Shown one piece after another: positions 1 to 6,768 of a stretch of DNA of 12,195 nucleotides. The position numbers were made by a program, and so were the translations under genes. The stretch spans positions 1 through 12,195 of the forward strand of contig CAILKS010000017.1 of assembly GCA_903834855.1 (NCBI GenBank). The letters are read 5' to 3'. Every line of letters starts with the position of its first letter. Position 1 is the stretch's first letter. The stretch comes from an uncultured bacterium (lineage in GTDB: Bacteria > Patescibacteriota > Minisyncoccia > Phycocordibacterales > UBA5272). Below the pieces are notes generated by a model, which was not told the origin of the DNA, did no database searches, and saw only the letters and a program-made list of their open reading frames with translations.

Positions 1-483
1 CTCATAATCTCTATCCATATAATCTGCCAAATAAAGAAAGCCCTCATTTAACTTTCCACTTTCTTCTCCAGCTTTTACCATACTCACATAAAATGTGGAA
101 AAAAGAGCTGGTCTTTTTGCTAAAGCATCTGACAGAGATATTCCACCTTCAATATCATCAGCAACACTCATTAACTCTGTCTGAAGGGCAATATTTTCAT
201 TTTCAGCAGCTAATAATCTAAAGGCTTTCAATGCAGAAACTCCAGCTTCAAAAAGTGTAGCGATTTGTCTAGAAAAAATAACAATATCTTTTTGATGAAT
301 CTTTGGTTTGAACAACTTTAAATTAGAAAAATTAATTCCAGGAGATTCTTCATTTTCAGTTATATTTACAATAGTTAATCCCTTTTTTTGAATTAAAGAA
401 ATGGCATTATCAAGAGAGGTGCTACTTATTTCAGCTTCTGTTTTTGTTCCATCCTGACTAATTGCGGTGTAATGAAAAATCAT
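1..483 (-). CDS. pilC: PilC/GspF-type type IV pilus inner-membrane platform protein (N-terminal 161 residues, cut by window edge)
   Basis: Translating the minus strand from the ATG at 483-481 gives an open frame to the window edge. It starts MIFHYTAISQDG, the usual opening of the GspF/PilC family. Residues 66-92 (QKDIVIFSRQIATLFEAGVS and on) and 128-156 (FSTFYVSMVKAGEESGKL, then LADYM) match the conserved first cytoplasmic GspF domain. The membrane helices and second domain would lie beyond position 1. In this family PilC is the polytopic platform that couples the PilB and PilT motors to pilin insertion and removal. It starts 6 nt after the pilT stop, so it is the last visible gene of the pilM-to-pilC operon. 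The frame is intact as far as it goes. Family assignment is confident; completeness cannot be judged. Confidence 0.93.
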   Translation of the reverse strand, partial: MIFHYTAISQDGTKTEAEISSTSLDNAISLIQKKGLTIVNITENEESPGINFSNLKLFKPKIHQKDIVIFSRQIATLFEAGVSALKAFRLLAAENENIALQTELMSVADDIEGGISLSDALAKRPALFSTFYVSMVKAGEESGKLNEGFLYLADYMDRDYE

Positions 484-489
484 AATTAA

Positions 490-1548
490 TTAAATAAGTC
501 TCTCAAATATACTTTGACGACGAGCAAAGGCGTAAGCATCTTCCTTGGTAACTTCTCCACTACGAACAAGATTAGCAAGATATCTATCAAGGTCAATCAT
601 ACCCTCTTGTGAACCAGTCTCAATAAGTACATCTATTTCATGAGTACGTTTTTCACGAATAAGATTTGCTACAGCTGAAGTATTTAATAAAAGTTCAATA
701 GCTGGAACAAGGCCACCAGAAATACGAGGAACTAAGCGCTGAGACAGAATACCAATTAATGAGGATGCTAACTGTAAACGAATCTGATCCTGTTGCTCCC
801 CTGGGAAACTATCTATAATACGGTCAATTGTTTGTGCTGCAGAATTTGTATGAAGAGTGGACAATACTAAATGTCCAGTCTCCGCGGCAGTCACTGCTGT
901 AGCTATTGTTTCTTTATCTCGCATTTCACCTATCATGATTACGTCTACATCTTGTCTGAAGATATGAACTAATGCATCATTAAAACCTTTTGTATCAACT
1001 CCTACTTCTCGTTGTTCTATAATAGCTTTATCTTGATCAAATCTAAATTCAATAGGATCTTCAATTGTTACAATATGTCTCTTTGATTCACTATTAATTA
1101 AAGATATCATTGCGGCTAAAGTTGTAGATTTACCTTGTCCAACTGGTCCAACAACTAAAAAGAAACCTTGTTTTTCACGACTAATTTGAACGATTTGATC
1201 AGGTAAGTTAAGCTCTGCTAGGCTTTTTACTTTAGGTATTAAACGGAGCGAAATCGAAATAACACCATGTTGAAATGAAGCATTACCTCTTAAGCGATAT
1301 TCTTTTCTATGTTCATAAGAAAAATCTAATTCTTGGTTAACAACAAAATTAGTCAATGTTTTTTCACCAACCATTTGTCTTAAAAAGCCAAGAGTGTCTT
1401 CTGCATTTAATTCTTTTTTTCTTGTAAGAGGAATTAGATCACGATTAACACGCACAGTTGGAAAAGAACCAACTGTTAAATGTAGGTCTGATCCAGCTTC
1501 TTTAACCAGAGTCATTATTAAATCATCAAGTTCGGATTCGTAATTCAT
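490..1548 (-). CDS. pilT: PilT-type twitching motility / pilus retraction ATPase
   Basis: This is a 352-residue hexameric secretion-type ATPase, a normal length for PilT. Motifs seen: Walker A at 134-142 (GPVGQGKST, a variant of the usual GPTGSGKST), Asp box IEDPIEF at 162-168, Walker B DVIMIGEMRD at 202-211 and His box TGHLVLSTLHTNSA at 224-237. A C-terminal SAVANLIREKRTHEI at 291-305 corresponds to the AIRNLIRE retraction motif, which separates PilT from PilB. The N-terminal PAS-like region has the typical DLHLTVGSFPTVRVN (21-35). Its role would be pilus depolymerisation for twitching and DNA uptake, acting on PilC from the cytoplasm. It lies about 560 nt downstream of pilB, across repeats, and may have its own promoter. 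No Shine-Dalgarno is visible before the ATG. Confidence 0.95.
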   Translation of the reverse strand: MNYESELDDLIMTLVKEAGSDLHLTVGSFPTVRVNRDLIPLTRKKELNAEDTLGFLRQMVGEKTLTNFVVNQELDFSYEHRKEYRLRGNASFQHGVISISLRLIPKVKSLAELNLPDQIVQISREKQGFFLVVGPVGQGKSTTLAAMISLINSESKRHIVTIEDPIEFRFDQDKAIIEQREVGVDTKGFNDALVHIFRQDVDVIMIGEMRDKETIATAVTAAETGHLVLSTLHTNSAAQTIDRIIDSFPGEQQDQIRLQLASSLIGILSQRLVPRISGGLVPAIELLLNTSAVANLIREKRTHEIDVLIETGSQEGMIDLDRYLANLVRSGEVTKEDAYAFARRQSIFERLI

Positions 1549-1559
1549 AGGGGTAGATA

Positions 1560-1587
1560 TTAGATTTTAGACATTAGATTTTAGATG
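1560..1587. repeat. Heptanucleotide tandem repeat TTAGAYW upstream of pilT
   Basis: There are four consecutive 7-bp units on the plus strand: TTAGATT, TTAGACA, TTAGATT, TTAGATG. A partial unit TAGATA (1554-1559) precedes them. The tract lies just upstream of the pilT start, inside its presumed leader. It shares the 7-bp period with tracts at 8258, 8881, 9264 and 10380, although the unit differs (TTAGATT rather than GTTACTG). Confidence 0.75.
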
Positions 1588-1614
1588 TCCACAAGCAATT
1601 CATATTACATTAAA

Positions 1615-1642
1615 AGTATACCAAGGATACAAGCATATACAA
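1615..1642 (-). promoter_or_regulatory. Possible promoter for pilT
   Basis: On the minus strand TTGTAT (1642-1637) is followed after 16 nt by TATACT (1620-1615), close to a sigma-70 -35/-10 pair. It would give a leader of about 60 nt containing the heptad repeat. It would let pilT-pilC be expressed apart from pilB despite the repeat-filled gap. AT-rich sequence makes chance matches common. Confidence 0.35.
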
Positions 1643-1666
1643 TTGTATAACTCACAGTGGCACAGG

Positions 1667-1694
1667 AAATAGTTAAGAGAAATAAAGGAAAGAG
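1667..1694. repeat. Dispersed repeat of the AGTTAAGAGAAA type
   Basis: The stretch contains ATAGTTAAGAGAAATAAAGG followed by AAAGAG. Close relatives occur at 7406-7450 (plus), at 7491-7529 (reverse complement) and at 8254-8280 (plus, AGTTAGGAGAAAATA after CACAGG). Here CACAGG also lies just upstream (1661-1666). Like the copy at 8254, it lies directly beside a GAGGCG-type palindromic element. Function unknown. Confidence 0.6.
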
Positions 1695-1720
1695 CAGTAC
1701 AAAATTCATTTTTATTTTAA

Positions 1721-1847
1721 TTAAGCACAAGAAAATGATTTAGCTACAAGGCGTGATAAGATTTTGGAAGAATCCGCCAGCTGGCGGAGTACTTAATAGT
1801 ACGGCGACTGACAAAATCTCATCACAACGCAGTAGATGAATTATTTT
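1721..1847 (+). repeat. GAGGCG/CAACAAA palindromic element, copy A
   Basis: Read on the plus strand, an outer stem (AAAATGATTTAGCTAC with GTAGATGAATTATTTT) surrounds an internal loop AAGGCG (1748-1753) / CAACGCA (1825-1831). Next come an inner 13-bp stem (1754-1766 with 1812-1824, one mismatch) and an apical GTACT-TAAT-AGTAC hairpin (1788-1801). Positions 1721-1772 are identical to 1986-2037 and 1789-1847 nearly identical to 2041-2099, so A is a direct duplicate of copy C. It differs mainly by a 16-bp palindrome in place of a trinucleotide. The sequence right of 1847 no longer pairs with the left flank. Confidence 0.8.
1773..1788. repeat. 16-bp perfect palindrome inserted in copy A
   Basis: TCCGCCAGCTGGCGGA is a perfect self-complementary, GC-rich 16-mer in AT-rich surroundings. 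Copy C has only GAC at the same place (2038-2040), so the palindrome looks like an independent small insertion or replacement inside a pre-existing element. Its final A/G junction abuts the apical GTAC hairpin. Confidence 0.75.
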
Positions 1848-1873
1848 ATTATCACTAAAGGAAGCTTTAAGTC

Positions 1874-1978
1874 AAAAATTAAGATGCCTACGAGGCGTGG
1901 AGTGCGTGCAAGGAGGCGTACTTAATAGTACGACGACGAGCACGCGAGGCTCCACAACAAAGTAGGCGCTTAATTTTT
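1874..1978 (+). repeat. GAGGCG/CAACAAA palindromic element, copy B
   Basis: Outer stem AAAAATTAAG..GCCTAC (1874-1891) pairs with GTAGGC..CTTAATTTTT (1962-1978) with a small bulge. The internal loop is GAGGCG (1892-1897) / CAACAAA (1955-1961). Inner stem TGGAG + GCGTGC pairs with GCACGC + CTCCA with a bulge. The tip is CGTACT-TAAT-AGTACG (1917-1932). Its stem sequences are unrelated to those of copies A and C, yet loop motifs and layout are the same. It lies between A and C. Confidence 0.8.
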
Positions 1979-1984
1979 GTATTT

Positions 1985-2111
1985 TTTAAGCACAAGAAAA
2001 TGATTTAGCTACAAGGCGTGATAAGATTTTGGAAGAAGACGTACTTAAGTGTACGGCGACTGACAAAATCTCATCACAACGCAGTAGATGAATTATTTTC
2101 TTGCGCTTAAA
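1985..2111 (+). repeat. GAGGCG/CAACAAA palindromic element, copy C, ending in the pilB stop codon
   Basis: Outer stem 1985-2001 (TTTAAGCACAAGAAAAT) pairs with 2095-2111 with one mismatch. The right arm contains the pilB stop codon (2107-2109). Internal loop AAGGCG (2013-2018) / CAACGCA (2077-2083), inner stem 2019-2031 with 2064-2076, tip GTAC-TTAAGT-GTAC (2041-2054). On the minus strand it lies at the 3' end of pilB and could act as a transcript-end hairpin. There is no U-tract, so it is not a canonical intrinsic terminator. Confidence 0.8.
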
Positions 2112-3843
2112 GCTCGTTTATTTCGATAAACGGAATAACACCAGCTATACACTTCAAAATAGCATCCTCCTTCATAGTTATCATTCCCTGGGCGCGAGCT
2201 AAATTCCAGATTTCTTCTTCACCTTTTGAATGAAGCACTGCCTCTTGAATTTCGTTTGTAAAAGTTAACACTTCAAAAACCGGAACACGGCCCTTTGTCC
2301 CATTTGCATATGCTGCGTTTGGTTTTGCTTCATAAAGTGGGCTATTAAGTGCCATATTTGCTTTAAATTCATCTGGTAAACTCTTAAATGACTTTTGAAC
2401 AAGCTCTGTTAATCCAGTATTCATTTCCATTTTACTTCCACAACCTTCTGCTATTTGTCTAGATAATCTTTGTCCAATCGTTGCAATAAGTGTCGGTGCA
2501 ATAAGATAAGGCTCGATTCCCATATCTAATAAACGTGTTACAACACCAATAGCTGTGTTGGTGTGAATTGTCGAAAATACTAAGTGTCCAGTTAAAGCCG
2601 CTTGAATAGCAAGTTGGGCAGTTTCAGCATCACGAATTTCTCCAACCATAATAACGTCCGGATCTTGACGCAAAATAGAACGAAGACCAGACGCAAATGT
2701 ATAACCAATTTCTGGAAATACTTGCGATTGATTCATACTTCCCACGTTATATTCAATTGGATCCTCCAAAGAAACCACATTGCGATGTTCGCGGTCAATT
2801 TCATTTAACATAGAATACAAGGTCGTTGTTTTACCAGAACCTGTCGGCCCGCAAATTAGTATCATTCCATACGGCCTAGCTAAGGCAGATCTAATTTCTT
2901 TCATCATTTGTTCTGAAAAACCAAGTTTGTCTATTGGGCGCACCCCTTTATAACTATCTAGAATACGAATAACTACTTTTTCCCCATAATATCCAGGAAA
3001 AGTAGATACACGATAATCAATAGTATGGTCACCAAATTTTGTACTAAAACGTCCATCTTGAGGTTTTCTTTTTTCATCAAGCTTCATCTGACAAAGAATT
3101 TTTACACGAGCAATAAGCATTGGATGAATTCTTGTTGGAAGCGAGGTGGCTGTTTCTAGTTGACCATCTAATCTAATACGCGCGCGAAGTGCTGTACCTG
3201 TATGTTCTATATGAATATCACTTGCAGCATTATCTATAGCATAACGAAGTATCACACTAAAAATATCTGGTACTGGTAATTTTGCTAAATCACCATCTAT
3301 TCCACCTTCTATGTCAGTCAAATCTATATCATCTGTTTGTTCTTTCACCTCTTCATCTTTTGTTACATAAGAGATAGTTTGATCATCTATTTTAGAAGAT
3401 AAAGTCGCCTTCTCTTCTAAATCAGATGAGGTTATGCCTAAATGTTTTTTAAAGGCTGCATAGGTAATTAAATAGACCTTATAAGCTTGATGATCTGTAC
3501 CAAATAAAAACTGCAGACTATCTAATACATTTCCATGTTCAGGATCTACAATACCTATTAAAATTACTCCGTCTTTTAATTCAAGAGGTATCGCTAATAA
3601 CTTCTTTGATTGTGTAACACTAATATATTTTGTAAGCTCTTTCCCCTCCCCGATTTCTTCTTTATAAATAGGAATACCATAAAGAATACTACGTACCTCT
3701 GTTACGTCTTCTACTTTTATATTTTTCTTAACTAAAATATCATCGACTAGAATATCGTCACGAACAGAAAGATCGTATTCTATATCTTTTGCCTCAAGTT
3801 CAGTTAATTTGTTTTGACTAACAAAAAGATCAAGTAAGAGCAT
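2107..3843 (-). CDS. pilB: PilB/GspE-type pilus extension ATPase
   Basis: A 578-residue type II secretion / type IV pilus assembly ATPase, the usual PilB length. Residues 1-135 form an N-terminal GspE/MshEN-like region. The N2 domain begins near VPDIFSVILRYAIDNAASDIHIE (191-213), followed by ARIRLDGQLE (221-230). Walker A GPTGSGKTT is at 332-340, Asp box SLEDPIEY at 358-365, Walker B DVIMVGEIRDAETA at 396-409 and His box TGHLVFSTIHTN at 418-429. The usual C-terminal tetracysteine zinc motif is absent: the only cysteines are 251, 331, 468 and 565, and the expected second CxxC is replaced by ANGTKGRVPVFEVL (513-526). It would power pilin polymerisation through PilC. It starts 9 nt after the PilP-like gene. 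Confidence 0.95.
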   Translation of the reverse strand: MLLLDLFVSQNKLTELEAKDIEYDLSVRDDILVDDILVKKNIKVEDVTEVRSILYGIPIYKEEIGEGKELTKYISVTQSKKLLAIPLELKDGVILIGIVDPEHGNVLDSLQFLFGTDHQAYKVYLITYAAFKKHLGITSSDLEEKATLSSKIDDQTISYVTKDEEVKEQTDDIDLTDIEGGIDGDLAKLPVPDIFSVILRYAIDNAASDIHIEHTGTALRARIRLDGQLETATSLPTRIHPMLIARVKILCQMKLDEKRKPQDGRFSTKFGDHTIDYRVSTFPGYYGEKVVIRILDSYKGVRPIDKLGFSEQMMKEIRSALARPYGMILICGPTGSGKTTTLYSMLNEIDREHRNVVSLEDPIEYNVGSMNQSQVFPEIGYTFASGLRSILRQDPDVIMVGEIRDAETAQLAIQAALTGHLVFSTIHTNTAIGVVTRLLDMGIEPYLIAPTLIATIGQRLSRQIAEGCGSKMEMNTGLTELVQKSFKSLPDEFKANMALNSPLYEAKPNAAYANGTKGRVPVFEVLTFTNEIQEAVLHSKGEEEIWNLARAQGMITMKEDAILKCIAGVIPFIEINEL

Positions 3844-3852
3844 GTTAACTAA

Positions 3853-4170
3853 TTATCTATAGGGAGCAAATGGATTCTCTCGACCACGCACAGGATTTGG
3901 TGAAATTACCTCAGAAAAATCCTCAAGCTGGCGAGCAATACTACTATCCATAAAAGATAGAGGACCTAAAACAACACGATCTTCATTAATAACTTTGAAA
4001 AGCATAGTAAAATTTGGACCATACAATTGTTGACTTGTATTCTCTGTTGTTACAGGAGTTTGCTCACTTATTAATGTATAACCATAATATAAAGCACCTA
4101 AAAAAACACATAAAATAGTAATTTCTATTATGATACTTTTCTTTTCTGACAAAAAATTTGTTACTTGCAT
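3853..4170 (-). CDS. Small single-pass membrane protein with PilP-like C-terminal motif
   Basis: A 105-residue protein with a short cytoplasmic start, one hydrophobic helix at about 12-34 (SIIIEITILCVFLGALYYGY) and an extracytoplasmic tail ending GRENPFAPYR (96-105). A terminal R-x-NPF/DPF-x-PY motif is typical of short pilus-system proteins encoded after pilO, and resembles the start of the folded region of PilP. It sits exactly where pilP would, between pilO (5 nt away) and pilB (9 nt). The protein is too short to contain the PilP HR domain, so I call it PilP-like by position and motif only. It may link the PilN/PilO pair to other envelope parts. The ORF is certain; the role is an inference. 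Confidence 0.8.
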   Translation of the reverse strand: MQVTNFLSEKKSIIIEITILCVFLGALYYGYTLISEQTPVTTENTSQQLYGPNFTMLFKVINEDRVVLGPLSFMDSSIARQLEDFSEVISPNPVRGRENPFAPYR

Positions 4171-4175
4171 AGATT

Positions 4176-4730
4176 TTATTTTAAATAATATGTCTTTAGT
4201 GTTACTTTGAAATCAATTGGGTCATCTATTTTTGCTGGAACAGCAAACTTAACCGACTCTAAAGTAAATAATCTTAAACTATTTTCATAATTACGCATAA
4301 ATTTTTTAAAATTTGAATATGTAGTTTTAACACTAAAAGAAATAGCGTAGGCACCTTTTAATTTATCTGTAGAAACTTCTTCAAGAACAAAAACATTTGC
4401 TAATGACATACCTGTAAGGTTTGCGATTTTATCCATTTCACTTAGAAGACGAATCTTCTCGATTTTTTCTGGTACCATCAACAGCATTTTTTGTTTATCT
4501 GTATCTTTTACTGCTTTATACTGCGAACTCAATTCATTACCTTGTTTAAAAAGATCATCTGCTTTACTTAGCGTATCTTTATATTGTGCTTCTGTCGCTA
4601 TTAAAGTCTTTACACCACCTCTCTCAGGTGTCCATATAGAACCAACTCCACTCCATATAGGTCCTATAAAAATATAGTAGAGTGCAGCAGATGAAACTAT
4701 TAGTAAAATGTTTATAAGTTTTGGTGACAT
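4176..4730 (-). CDS. pilO: PilO-like type IV pilus alignment-complex protein
   Basis: A 184-residue bitopic protein with an N-terminal helix at about 5-24 (LINILLIVSSAALYYIFIGP). A coiled-coil-prone stretch follows (45-110), with the LMVPEKIEKIRLLSEMDKIA pattern seen in PilO where the coiled coil meets the folded domain. The C-terminal ferredoxin-like half holds YSNFKKFMRNYENSLRLFTL (138-157), matching the PilO family's 'F..FL..LE.S.R' signature. In known systems PilO dimerises with PilN in the inner membrane and connects to PilM. Here it sits 4 nt after pilN. The sequence is divergent, so the call rests on topology, signature and gene order. Confidence 0.85.
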   Translation of the reverse strand: MSPKLINILLIVSSAALYYIFIGPIWSGVGSIWTPERGGVKTLIATEAQYKDTLSKADDLFKQGNELSSQYKAVKDTDKQKMLLMVPEKIEKIRLLSEMDKIANLTGMSLANVFVLEEVSTDKLKGAYAISFSVKTTYSNFKKFMRNYENSLRLFTLESVKFAVPAKIDDPIDFKVTLKTYYLK

Positions 4731-4734
4731 ATAA

Positions 4735-5568
4735 TTAATTAGGCGTTGTGCTTGCCGTTATTTTTCTAGTTGAGGTCGCCGTAAGTGGATTAACTACAGT
4801 AGATGAGGCAAAAGAAGTTACTGGGGTTGACGTTGCTACTGGTATTAATATTCCTGTTTCTGGAATAGTAGGAGTTGTTTCTGTAGAAAGAACATTTTCT
4901 GGAAGTTTTCCTTGAATAAGGAAAGCCATTTTAAGAGTGAAATTTATTTCTCCGGAATTATCAAGGGAGATGTTATCGTAACTAATTGCAGGAACATAGT
5001 CTTTTTTATATTCATCACTATAAAAAGTATCTATCTGTTGAGCTATGGATCTGTAAGAAGGTGCGACAGCAAATACTTTTAAATCATAATTTTTATTTAT
5101 ATTGTTTTTTGTCAACTCAAAACCTTTATATGTTACTGGGTTTTCTATACTCTTTTCAAGAATTCTAAAAGCTGTACTAACAGACGTATGCTCATTTAAT
5201 GTTTGGCTTACTACTTTTATTCGATTCGAAAGAGCTTTTATTTGTTCTAAGTTCATTTCCCCTAAAGTTTTATCTTGATCTTCTAGAACTTTCTTTTGGC
5301 CATCAATTTTTGAAATTAAATACTGTCTATAACCAAAAAGAACAACAGCTAGAAAGATTAAAAAACCTAAAATCATATACAAAATAAGCTGAAACCATCC
5401 AATTTTCATTTTTTCTATTCTATCACCAAGATTCATAGTGCCAAGCGGCATTATTGGCTGAATAGCATTTGCATCTGATTTTGTGTTTATAAGAGGAATT
5501 GAAGAAGTTTCAGTTTTTTCTGTTTGTATATTTTCCCCTGATTGAGTTGGTTTAAATGAAAACGGCAT
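4735..5568 (-). CDS. pilN: PilN-like type IV pilus alignment-complex protein with Ser/Thr/Pro-rich tail
   Basis: 277 residues. A long N-terminal cytoplasmic segment (1-56) precedes one membrane helix at about 58-84 (WFQLILYMILGFLIFLAVVL). A coiled-coil segment (88-128) and a ferredoxin-like domain to about 222 follow. PilN normally binds PilM through its cytoplasmic N-terminus, and the PLGTMNLGDRIEKMK region (41-55) is the likely contact. Unlike classical PilN, it ends in about 50 residues rich in T, S, P and V (228-277), a probably disordered extracytoplasmic linker. It starts 3 nt after the pilM stop, so the two are surely co-transcribed. The call is by position and topology more than sequence identity. 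Confidence 0.82.
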   Translation of the reverse strand: MPFSFKPTQSGENIQTEKTETSSIPLINTKSDANAIQPIMPLGTMNLGDRIEKMKIGWFQLILYMILGFLIFLAVVLFGYRQYLISKIDGQKKVLEDQDKTLGEMNLEQIKALSNRIKVVSQTLNEHTSVSTAFRILEKSIENPVTYKGFELTKNNINKNYDLKVFAVAPSYRSIAQQIDTFYSDEYKKDYVPAISYDNISLDNSGEINFTLKMAFLIQGKLPENVLSTETTPTIPETGILIPVATSTPVTSFASSTVVNPLTATSTRKITASTTPN

Positions 5569-5571
5569 TGA

Positions 5572-6645
5572 TTATTTGTTGGGAGTTAATTTTTTTAGAG
5601 CACATCCTATAGCAACTGCATAAGACGGTCCCACTTCAGCAATCATTTCAGCTAAAAATGGTGGCACTTCTATCTGCTCAAATGGTGTTGCCACTCTACC
5701 TGCTATATGAACTGTTTGATTATACACTTCAATTAATCCAGGTACACGAGACCCACCACCGGAGAGAATTATTCCCTCTATATTCTGATTATACTTTCTT
5801 TCGTACATAAGAGATAGACGGGCGACCTCACCAAACAGTGGATAACTAGAAAGCTCCATAATATCTTTTATGTAAGCATTAGATTTATCTCCTAAATAAC
5901 CAAAAGATCTTTTTGTTTCTTCAGCTGTCTCAATTGGAATAGATAATGCTTTTGAGAGTTGAAGAGTGCCGTCCTGTGAACCCCTACTTATAACATGCAT
6001 ATCCAAAACAATTGATTGATAAGTTAAAGAAAGAGTTGTAAATTGTGCACCAATATCAACATATAAAACCATACCTTTAGCCAATGGACTAGACCCACGG
6101 ATTAAACTATATCCATTTATTTCATACTCAACATTTGTAAGTTCCATTTTTTGAACCATCCTATCGTAATTAGTAAGTGTCTCATTATTCACAGCAGCAA
6201 GAACGACATTAGTCATTCTTTCCTCTGCACCAATATTAATATTTGTTGGTACATGCCACCAATCCATTTGTACTTCAGTTAATGGAATAGGAATATATTT
6301 ACGAGCCTCGATTGGCATCATAGTACGCAATTCTTCATCTGAAACTTTTGGGACTTTTACTAAGGAAACATAGGCAGCAGATGGATCAATAGCAATTGTT
6401 GTATTTTTTGCTGTAATCTTTGCCTCTTTAAATAAATCCCTTAGGGCTTCAATGGTTTTTTCTTCCCCTAAGTGAACAGCTTGACCAGCCGCCATTTCTG
6501 CATATGGACCAAGGGCTATTTCACCATATGTCTCTAAAATTATTTTTTCTTTTTCACGTTTAAGTTGCACAACTTTAACAAAAGCTGAACCAATATCAAG
6601 CCCAACAGATTCCAAGATTTCATTTTTAGAAGAAAAGAAAAACAT
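5572..6645 (-). CDS. pilM: PilM actin-like type IV pilus assembly ATPase
   Basis: From the ATG at 6645 the product is 357 residues and opens MFFFSSKNEILESVGLDIGSAFVKVVQL, the usual PilM N-terminus. Phosphate-1 motif VGLDIGSAFVK is at 14-24, phosphate-2 motif VLYVDIGAQFTTLSL at 193-207 and the adenosine motif GIILSGGGSRVPGL at 291-304. The segment MMPIEARKYIPIPLTEVQMDWW (109-130) is a PilM hallmark. The frame is open 18 codons further, to an ATG at 6699. That start lies inside a palindrome and upstream of a candidate -10 box, so I prefer 6645. PilM is a cytoplasmic ring component that binds the PilN tail and signals to the motors. It is the first gene of the operon. Confidence 0.93.
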   Translation of the reverse strand: MFFFSSKNEILESVGLDIGSAFVKVVQLKREKEKIILETYGEIALGPYAEMAAGQAVHLGEEKTIEALRDLFKEAKITAKNTTIAIDPSAAYVSLVKVPKVSDEELRTMMPIEARKYIPIPLTEVQMDWWHVPTNINIGAEERMTNVVLAAVNNETLTNYDRMVQKMELTNVEYEINGYSLIRGSSPLAKGMVLYVDIGAQFTTLSLTYQSIVLDMHVISRGSQDGTLQLSKALSIPIETAEETKRSFGYLGDKSNAYIKDIMELSSYPLFGEVARLSLMYERKYNQNIEGIILSGGGSRVPGLIEVYNQTVHIAGRVATPFEQIEVPPFLAEMIAEVGPSYAVAIGCALKKLTPNK

Positions 6646-6656
6646 ATATATATTTA

Positions 6657-6662
6657 AGTATA
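6657..6662 (-). promoter_or_regulatory. Candidate -10 box for the pil operon
   Basis: TATACT on the minus strand ends 11 nt before the preferred pilM ATG (6645), which predicts a very short leader. No convincing -35 box is seen (TTTCGA about 16 nt upstream is weak). If real, it rules out the longer pilM start at 6699. Confidence 0.3.
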
Positions 6663-6692
6663 CACTGCTTAAGCGAAGTCGAAAGTCTATAA

Positions 6693-6757
6693 AGTTCATA
6701 AAGTTAAAAGTGAATACGAATTCGTATCTACTTTATGAACTTTCAACTTTATGAACT
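6693..6757. repeat. Long palindrome in the pilM-comFC divergent region
   Basis: Arms 6693-6711 and 6739-6757 are complementary at 18 of 19 positions, and the centre holds a perfect 14-mer ATACGAATTCGTAT (6714-6727). The motif ACTTTATGAACT also repeats directly in the right arm. AGTCTAT flanks the palindrome on both sides (6684-6690 and 6764-6770) in direct orientation. It lies between two divergent competence/pilus genes, so it could be an operator, a cruciform or an insertion scar. Confidence 0.7.
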
Positions 6758-6768
6758 AAACTTAGTCT

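Noticed and set aside
2041..2054. Copy C as a standard rho-independent terminator of pilB
   Set aside because: There is a strong hairpin but no T-run follows it on the minus strand, and its fixed internal loop is not a terminator trait.
1721..2111. CRISPR array suggested by repeated 50-60 bp blocks in the pilB-pilT gap
   Set aside because: Only two near-identical units exist, they are long palindromes rather than repeat-spacer units, and there are no cas genes.
5572..6699. Longer pilM start at 6699 adding 18 residues
   Set aside because: The extra residues are not PilM-like. The ATG lies in a palindrome arm and upstream of the candidate -10 box.
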